Assembly: GCF_002205645.1 (NCBI RefSeq)
Contig: NZ_NIOF01000012.1
Location: 1 to 64,000, forward strand
DNA: 64,000 nucleotides
Direction: 5' to 3'
Source: Roseateles aquatilis
GTDB taxonomy: Bacteria; Pseudomonadota; Gammaproteobacteria; Burkholderiales; Burkholderiaceae_C
A model generated the notes under the pieces. The model searched no databases. It was not told the origin of the DNA and was given only the letters and a program-made list of their open reading frames with translations. A program made the position numbers and the translations under genes. Of the stretch, positions 58,743-64,000 are shown one piece after another; position 1 is the stretch's first letter; each line of letters opens with the position of its first letter.

Positions 58743-58850
58743 GAGACCGCCATGGCAAGGGGCGCGCCGGGGTGATGCGACATCGGTCCGTCACGGGCGG
58801 CGGCGATGGGCATGCGAAGATCGCCGGCCCCTTCGTCCAGGAACCCTCGC

Positions 58851-59381
58851 ATGTCCCGCAGCCGTCGCGTCGCCCCGCCCGCCGAAAGCCGACTGGCCTC
58901 CCGCTACGCCACGGCGAGCATGAGCGACGCCTTCGCGATGACGCTCGCGGACGACGCCCCGAACGACGCGCTGACCCTGGCGCGCGCGACGCTGGAGCGA
59001 CCGCCCGGCTGGTTTCTCGCGCTGATCCGGATGCGGGACGCGATGGTCAAGCCCTTCGGCCTGAAGACGGCCACGGCGATGCAGGACGAACTGGCGAAGA
59101 GCGGCACGCCGCACGTGGCGTTCTTCCGCATCCTCTCGACCACGCCCACCGAGGTGCTGTTCGGCGAGAACGACCGGCACCTCGATTTCCAGCTGTCCAT
59201 CCTGATCCGCCCGCAAGCGGGATCGGCGCGGCGCGAGGTCGTCGCCACCACCGTGGTGAACTGCCACAACTGGCTCGGGAAGTTTTATCTGGCGCTGATC
59301 CTGCCGTTCCACGTGCTGGTGGTGAAGGCGAATCTGGCGCGGGCGGGGGAGCAGTTCGGGGAGAAGCGCGATCGGGCCTGA
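58851..59381 (+). CDS. DUF2867 protein
   Basis: 176 aa. The ATG at 58851 follows CCAGGAACC and is preferred over ATG 58806. After a basic N-terminus come [40 protein letters not shown] and [20 protein letters not shown], then [20 protein letters not shown]. This is the DUF2867 (SRPBCC-like) arrangement. The function is unknown; members often occur fused to NAD(P)-binding epimerases. Divergent from the metallopeptidase, convergent with eutC. Confidence 0.85.
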   Translation: MSRSRRVAPPAESRLASRYATASMSDAFAMTLADDAPNDALTLARATLERPPGWFLALIRMRDAMVKPFGLKTATAMQDELAKSGTPHVAFFRILSTTPTEVLFGENDRHLDFQLSILIRPQAGSARREVVATTVVNCHNWLGKFYLALILPFHVLVVKANLARAGEQFGEKRDRA

Positions 59382-59396
59382 CGCCCGTCGCGTGCT

Positions 59397-60170
59397 TCAG
59401 GTCCGGTCGTCCAGGAACGGCCCGCTCTCATCCTTCAGCCCAACGCCCGTCAGGCCCAGCCGCCGTGCCTGCGTCAGCAGGTGATGCAGCTTGTACGCCG
59501 CCGCGGCGAAGCTCAGGCCCTCGGGGCGGACGTTGGAGATGCAGTTGCGCTGCGCGTCCCGGCAGCCGACCCGCGGCGCGTGCGTGAGATAGAGGCCGAG
59601 GCTGTCCGGCGAGCTCAGCCCGGGCCGCTCCCCGATCAGCATCACGACGAAACGGGCGTGCAGCAACTCGCCGACCTCGTCCCCCAGTGCGACGCGCGCC
59701 TGCGTGGCGATGACGATCGGGCCGATCGTCCAGCCGTCCAGACGCGGCAGCACCGCGTCGAGCACCGGCGCCGCCTGCTTCGCCGCGGCCGTCGCCGACA
59801 GCCCGTCGGCGATGACGAAGACCAGCTCCGGCGGCGGCGCCTCCACCGTCGTCCCTGCCGCCACCGCCCCGATCAACGCGCGACTCTCGTCGGACAGCCT
59901 TCGTCCCAGATCCGGCCGGCGCAGGTAATGCGCCCGATCCGGCGCGGCGCTGCTGACCGTCACGACCTCGTGACCGTGCTCGCGCAACACGGCCTCCAAC
60001 GCCGGCACATCCAGCGGGTGATGCACCGCATCCCGCGCCTGTGCGTGCGCCAGGTTGAAGGCCAGCCACGGCGCGGTCGGCAGCGCGTGGCCGGTCCGGC
60101 CCAGCGCGATGCGCGCATTCGTGAACTGCCGCCACGACGTCCAGGGATCCGGCTCGATCAGGTCGCTCAT
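59397..60170 (-). CDS. eutC: ethanolamine ammonia-lyase small subunit
   Basis: 257 aa. TSWRQFTNARIALGRTGHAL at the start, LAFNLAHAQARDAVHHPLDV, YLRRPDLGRRLSDESRALIG, GLSATAAAKQAAPVLDAVLP and MLIGERPGLSSPDSLGLYLT are all EutC blocks. With EutB it forms the adenosylcobalamin enzyme that splits ethanolamine to acetaldehyde and ammonia. It follows eutB with an ATGA overlap. No microcompartment, eutA, permease or aldehyde dehydrogenase gene is nearby, so this is the short 'eutBC-only' type. Confidence 0.95.
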   Translation of the reverse strand: MSDLIEPDPWTSWRQFTNARIALGRTGHALPTAPWLAFNLAHAQARDAVHHPLDVPALEAVLREHGHEVVTVSSAAPDRAHYLRRPDLGRRLSDESRALIGAVAAGTTVEAPPPELVFVIADGLSATAAAKQAAPVLDAVLPRLDGWTIGPIVIATQARVALGDEVGELLHARFVVMLIGERPGLSSPDSLGLYLTHAPRVGCRDAQRNCISNVRPEGLSFAAAAYKLHHLLTQARRLGLTGVGLKDESGPFLDDRT

Positions 60171-61561
60171 GCCGTCCTCACCCAGTCCCGCGCGCCCGCC
60201 AGCAACGGCTGCGTCGGTCCCGCGCGCCGCAGCGCGCCACGCTCGTCGGTGATGCCCATGCGCGCCAGCCAGTCCTCGAATTCCGGCGCGCGCCGCAGCC
60301 CCAGCACCTCGCGCGCATACAGCGCGTCATGGAACGAGGTGCTCTGGTAGTTCAGCATCACGTCGTCCGCGCCCGGCACGCCCATGATGAAGTTGACGCC
60401 GGCCACGCCCAGCAGCGTCAGCAGCGTGTCCATGTCGTCCTGGTCGGCCTCGGCGTGATTCGTGTAGCAGATGTCGACGCCCATCGGCACGCCCAGCAGC
60501 TTGCCGCAGCAGTGGTCCTCCAGCCCGGCACGGATGATCTGCTTGCCGTCGTACAGGTACTCGGGCCCGATGAAGCCGACCACCGTGTTGACCAGGAAGG
60601 GATCGAACTTGCGCGCCACCGCGTAGGCCCGCGTCTCGCAGGTCTGCTGGTCCACGCCGTGGTGCGCCTCGGCCGACAGCGCGCTGCCCTGCCCGGTCTC
60701 GAAGTACATCAACTGCCGCCCCACCGTGCCCCGCGCCAGCGACAGCCCGGCCGCGTGCGCCTGTGCCAGCAGCGACAGCGACACGCCGAAGCCGGCGTTC
60801 GCCTGCTCCGTGCCGGCGATGGACTGGAACACCAGGTCGACCGGCGCGCCCTGCTCGATCGCGGCCAGGGTGGTCGTGACATGCGTCAGCACGCAGGACT
60901 GCGTCGGGATGTCGTGGCGCTGGCGCAGCTCGTCGACCATGCGCAGCAGATCGCCGATCGCGGCCGGCTGGTCCGATGCGGGGTTGATGCCGATCATGGC
61001 GTCGCCGCAGCCGTACATGAGCCCGTCCAGCATGGACGCCGCGATGCCCTTCGGATCGTCGGTCGCGTGATTGGGCTGGAGCCGCACCGCCAGGCGGCCC
61101 GGCAGCCCCACGGTACTGCGGAAGCGCGTCACCACCGGCCGCTTGCGCGCCACGGCGATCAGGTCCTGGTTGCGCATCAGTTTGGAGACCGCCGCCACCA
61201 TCTCCGGCGTCAGGCCGGACGCGACACGGGTCAGCGCCGCGGTGTCGGTCTCGGCGCGCAGCAACCAGTCGCGGAACTCGCCCACGGTCAGATGCGCGAT
61301 GCCGGCGAAGGCGACGGGATCGTGGTCGTCGAGGATCAGCCGGGTGATCTCGTCGGACTCGTAGGGGATCAGCGCCTCGTCGAGGAAGCGCCGCAGCGGC
61401 ACGTCCGCGAGCGCCAACCGGGCCGCAGCGCGCTCGGCCTCGCTGGCGGCGGCGATGCCGGCGAGCTGATCGCCCGACCGCGGCGGGCTGGCCTTGGCCA
61501 GCAGCGCCTTCAGGTCGGGGAAGCGGTAGGTCTCGCGCAGCAGCGTGTGGGTGTAGGCCAA
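60167..61561 (-). CDS. eutB: ethanolamine ammonia-lyase large subunit
   Basis: 464 aa from a TTG at 61561, preceded by AGGACG; this places AYTHTLLRETYRF at the N-terminus as in homologues. A GTG at 61609 would add 16 poorly conserved residues and has no ribosome site. Family blocks include SGDQLAGIAAASEAERAAAR, LPGRLAVRLQPNHATDD, YGCGDAMIGINPASDQP, FETGQGSALSAEAHHG, FLVNTVVGFIGPEYLYDGKQ, and YTNHAEADQDDMDTLLTLLG. It binds ethanolamine and adenosylcobalamin with EutC. Confidence 0.95.
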   Translation of the reverse strand: MAYTHTLLRETYRFPDLKALLAKASPPRSGDQLAGIAAASEAERAAARLALADVPLRRFLDEALIPYESDEITRLILDDHDPVAFAGIAHLTVGEFRDWLLRAETDTAALTRVASGLTPEMVAAVSKLMRNQDLIAVARKRPVVTRFRSTVGLPGRLAVRLQPNHATDDPKGIAASMLDGLMYGCGDAMIGINPASDQPAAIGDLLRMVDELRQRHDIPTQSCVLTHVTTTLAAIEQGAPVDLVFQSIAGTEQANAGFGVSLSLLAQAHAAGLSLARGTVGRQLMYFETGQGSALSAEAHHGVDQQTCETRAYAVARKFDPFLVNTVVGFIGPEYLYDGKQIIRAGLEDHCCGKLLGVPMGVDICYTNHAEADQDDMDTLLTLLGVAGVNFIMGVPGADDVMLNYQSTSFHDALYAREVLGLRRAPEFEDWLARMGITDERGALRRAGPTQPLLAGARDWVRTA

Positions 61562-61706
61562 GGGACGTCCTGAGGCGGAAGGCGCTCCGGCGACGGCGGG
61601 CGTTGGCACGGTTTATACGCGGCGTGCGTGTCGGCGTCATCCGGGCGCGTGGCGCGTCATCCGGACGGCTGGCCTGACGCCTGGCCCGTGACGGGTGGGC
61701 CGCCGC

Positions 61707-62447
61707 TCAGATCGCGCCCTGATCGACCCGCGCGGACAGCTGCTCGGCGGACTCCTTGCGCTCGCTGTAGCGGTCGGCCAGATAGGGCCCGAGATCGCGC
61801 GTCAGCAGCGTGAACTTGAACAGTTCCTCCATCACGTCCACCACGCGGTCGTAGTACGAGGACGGCTTCATGCGGCCCTCCTCGGTGAATTCGGCATAGG
61901 CCTTGGCCACCGACGACTGGTTGGGGATCGTCAGCATCCGCATCCAGCGCCCCAGCACGCGCATCTGGTTCACGGCATTGAAGCTCTGCGACCCGCCCGA
62001 GACCTGCATCACCGCCAGCGTCTTGCCCTGCGTCGGACGGATGGCGCCCGAGGTCAGCGGTATCCAGTCGATCTGCGACTTCATCACGCCAGTCATGGCG
62101 CCATGACGCTCGGGGGAACACCAGACCATGCCTTCGGCCCAGGCCGCCAGTTGGCGCAGTTCCTGGACCTTGGGGTGCGTGTCGGCCGCGTCGTCGGGCA
62201 GTGGCAGGCCTGACGGGTCGAAGATCCTCACCTCGCCGCCCATGGCCTGCAGCAGGCGGGCCGCCTCGAATGTCGCGAAGCGGCTGTACGAGCGGGCGCG
62301 CAGCGAGCCGTAGAGCATCAGGAAGCGGGGGCGGTGCCTTGACGGCTCATGGGCTGCCAGCCGCCCGGCGTCCGGTACATCGAAAAGCTCCGGCAGCAAC
62401 GCCGGGAAGGTCTGATCCAGTTCAAGCACGCAGGGCTCCTCGTTCAT
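61707..62447 (-). CDS. arsH: ArsH, NADPH-dependent FMN reductase of arsenic operons
   Basis: 246 aa. The flavodoxin-like fold has [20 protein letters not shown] (FMN phosphate loop), [20 protein letters not shown] and [20 protein letters not shown]. The C-terminal segment [20 protein letters not shown]-like (residues about 190-215) is typical of ArsH. It oxidises trivalent organoarsenicals. Its start overlaps the acr3 stop by 26 bp, so they are co-transcribed. The function is well supported by context and sequence. Confidence 0.94.
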   Translation of the reverse strand: MNEEPCVLELDQTFPALLPELFDVPDAGRLAAHEPSRHRPRFLMLYGSLRARSYSRFATFEAARLLQAMGGEVRIFDPSGLPLPDDAADTHPKVQELRQLAAWAEGMVWCSPERHGAMTGVMKSQIDWIPLTSGAIRPTQGKTLAVMQVSGGSQSFNAVNQMRVLGRWMRMLTIPNQSSVAKAYAEFTEEGRMKPSSYYDRVVDVMEELFKFTLLTRDLGPYLADRYSERKESAEQLSARVDQGAI

Positions 62448-63501
62448 ACCAGGCTTGCGACCGGTTCACGACGGCGACGACCGCCAGCATCACCGGCACC
62501 TCGATCAGCACCCCGACCACCGTCGCCAACGCGGCGCCGGACTGGAAGCCGAAGAGGCTGATGGCCGTGGCCACGGCCAGCTCGAAGAAGTTGCTCGCGC
62601 CGATCAGCGCCGACGGACCCGCGATGCAGTGCTTCACGCCCAGCCTGCGGTTGAGCCAGTAGGCCAGGCCGGAGTTCAAGACCACCTGCACGAGGATGGG
62701 CACGGCCAGCAAGGCGATGACCAATGGCTGCTCGATGATGCGGTCGCCCTGGAAGGCGAAGAGCAGCACCAGCGTCAGCAGCAGCGCCGCGATCGAGAGC
62801 GGACCGAGCCCGGCCGCGACCGCCTGGAAGTGATCGGCGCCGCGACGCAGCAGGCGTCGGCGCCACAGCTGCGACAGGATCACCGGCACGACGATGTACA
62901 GACCGACCGAGACCAGCAGCGTGTCCCACGGCACGGTGATGGCGGACAGCCCCAGCAGCAAGGCCACGAGGGGCGCGAAGGCGATGATCATGATGGCGTC
63001 GTTGAGCGCGACCTGCGACAGCGTGAAGTACGGGTCGCCCTTGCACAGCTGGCTCCAGACGAAGACCATCGCCGTGCACGGTGCGGCGGCCAGCAGGATC
63101 AGCCCGGCGATGTAGCTGTCCAGCTGGTCCGCCGGCAGCCACGGGGCGAAGAGCTGCCGCACGAAGATCCAGCCCAGCAGCGCCATCGAGAACGGCTTCA
63201 CGGCCCAGTTGATGAACAGCGTGACGGCGATGCCCCGGGCATGGGCCTTCACCTGGCCCAGCGCCGCGAAGTCGATCTTCAGCAGCATCGGGACGATCAT
63301 CAGCCAGATCAGCAGCCCCACCGGCAGATTGACCTGCGCCACCTCGAACGAAGCGACGGCCCGGAACAAACCGGGGAAGAACTGCCCCAGCGCGACACCG
63401 ACGACGATGCACAGCGCCACCCAGACGCTGAGGTAACGCTCGAAGAAGCCGATGCTCGGCTTCCCGGCGTCGACGGAGGAATCGACTACGGCAGAGGTCA
63501 T
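62422..63501 (-). CDS. acr3: Acr3-type arsenite efflux transporter
   Basis: 359 aa from the ATG at 63501. Ten membrane helices: [56 protein letters not shown], and the helix-break motif [15 protein letters not shown] with the key Cys (about residue 147), then [20 protein letters not shown]. The Cys of Acr3 TM4 is needed for arsenite transport. The upstream frame to 63588 contains a 7-bp tandem repeat and is not likely coding. Confidence 0.95.
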   Translation of the reverse strand: MTSAVVDSSVDAGKPSIGFFERYLSVWVALCIVVGVALGQFFPGLFRAVASFEVAQVNLPVGLLIWLMIVPMLLKIDFAALGQVKAHARGIAVTLFINWAVKPFSMALLGWIFVRQLFAPWLPADQLDSYIAGLILLAAAPCTAMVFVWSQLCKGDPYFTLSQVALNDAIMIIAFAPLVALLLGLSAITVPWDTLLVSVGLYIVVPVILSQLWRRRLLRRGADHFQAVAAGLGPLSIAALLLTLVLLFAFQGDRIIEQPLVIALLAVPILVQVVLNSGLAYWLNRRLGVKHCIAGPSALIGASNFFELAVATAISLFGFQSGAALATVVGVLIEVPVMLAVVAVVNRSQAWYERGALRA

Positions 63502-63540
63502 GGCAGGGATTCGGGGCGTCAGGGAGTGGGGATCGAAGCT

Positions 63541-63568
63541 CGGAGCTCGGAGCTCGGAGCTCGGAGCT
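63541..63568. repeat. 4 x CGGAGCT tandem repeat
   Basis: Four exact 7-bp units between the arsC stop and the acr3 start. Each unit includes GAGCT; a GGAG ribosome-site-like core is repeated in tandem. Likely slippage-prone spacer. Confidence 0.85.
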
Positions 63569-64000
63569 TCAGGAGGTGGAGATAGCATGCAGCGCCTGCT
63601 GCAGTTCAGCGTCGCTCATGGTGTCCAGCGGCAGCAGCGCCAGTTGCAGCATCCGGTAGCCGATGGCGTCGCGGGTCAGCTCGAAGGCCTGCGGCTTGTC
63701 CGCCTCGGGCGCGTTCGACGGGTCGGCGTAGCCCCAGTGCACCTTCACCGGGCTGCCCGGCCAGTACGGGCATTGCTCCGCCGCGGCGCTGTCGCAGACG
63801 GTGATGACGGCACGCATCCGTGGCGCGCCCTCGGCGATGAATTCGTCCCAGCTTTTGCTCCGACAGCCGTCGGTGTCGATGCCGGCCTTGGCCAGCGCCT
63901 GCAAGGCATGCGGGTTGACGCGGCCGCTCGGCGCGCTGCCGGCGCTGAAGGCCCGGATATCCCGGCCCAGACGCCGGGCCCAGTGGTTCAGCAGGCCCTC
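63569..64000 (-). CDS. arsC: arsenate reductase, LMW-phosphatase type, 5' end missing
   Basis: About 144 codons present; the gene enters at the right edge. Visible blocks: LLNHWARRLGRDIRAFSAGS, NPHALQALAKAGIDTDGCRS, KSWDEFIAEGAPRMRAVITV, CDSAAAEQCPYWPGSPVKVH with the late Cys pair, and WGYADPSNA. The active-site C(x)5R loop lies outside the window. This class reduces arsenate to arsenite for export by Acr3, which is 67 bp downstream. The order arsC-acr3-arsH is common in Burkholderiales; an arsR repressor probably lies further upstream. Confidence 0.9.
   Translation of the reverse strand, partial: EGLLNHWARRLGRDIRAFSAGSAPSGRVNPHALQALAKAGIDTDGCRSKSWDEFIAEGAPRMRAVITVCDSAAAEQCPYWPGSPVKVHWGYADPSNAPEADKPQAFELTRDAIGYRMLQLALLPLDTMSDAELQQALHAISTS

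Noticed and set aside
63502-63588. N-terminal extension of Acr3 to 63588
   Set aside because: The extension is coded by the CGGAGCT tandem repeat and is Pro/Ser-rich; Acr3 proteins start near the ATG at 63501.

Overview
High-GC (about 70% by eye) bacterial chromosome segment with tightly packed genes, many ATGA/TGATG stop-start overlaps, a MetY-type homocysteine synthase, DUF2069 and DUF1090 proteins, and a Pseudomonas-like zinc locus. Together these suggest a betaproteobacterium of the order Burkholderiales (Roseateles/Mitsuaria/Rubrivivax-like). The genus is an inference, since no rRNA or marker phylogeny is available here.

Layout. 0-2.6 kb: the 5' end of an SpvB/Tc-toxin-like gene on the left edge, a GntR-like LacI-family regulator, and a DUF58 protein that lacks its signature block. 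2.6-7.2 kb: an RND efflux operon (adaptor plus pump). 7.5-14.6 kb: housekeeping genes (aroC, CBS protein, metY, hydrolase, DUF962, an orphan TPR histidine kinase, DUF6265). 14.6-17.6 kb: a cassette built around a protein-glutaminase-like Cys-His-Asp protein, a separate copy of its C-terminal domain, and unknown proteins. 17.6-20.5 kb: a lower-GC accessory patch with a STAS-GHKL ATPase protein, a small membrane protein and broken gene scraps. 20.5-28.1 kb: threonine catabolism (kbl-tdh) with a divergent XRE-cupin regulator, a YihY-type membrane protein, DUF2069 and an FAD-linked dehydrogenase. 28.1-33.3 kb: a large propeller sensor kinase, and an HxlR regulator divergent from an MFS exporter with two matching operators between them. 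33.3-37.9 kb: a second RND efflux operon ending in a clear terminator. 38.3-40.1 kb: a lower-GC pair, a permuted NlpC/P60-like plus EF-hand protein followed by a small exported protein, resembling a toxin and its immunity partner. 40-43.8 kb: assorted small genes.

43.9-56.5 kb is the most coherent block, a putative zinc acquisition supercluster: TonB receptor, NosF-like ATPase with two DUF3526-type permeases, Fur-family regulator (probably Zur), ZIP transporter, COG0523 GTPase with a His-rich N-terminus, DUF2796 protein, LolD/FtsX-like ABC pair and two tandem DUF3299 proteins. The last five genes match the Zur-controlled PA4063-PA4066 locus of Pseudomonas aeruginosa in content and order. Two 14-bp palindromes of the same design lie before the TonB gene and in the zur/ZIP divergent region, supporting one regulon.

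56.5-64 kb: transglutaminase and zinc metallopeptidase genes, DUF2867, ethanolamine ammonia-lyase (eutBC), and an arsenic operon (arsC running off the right edge, acr3, arsH). No tRNA, rRNA, CRISPR array, intact insertion sequence or replication origin was seen.
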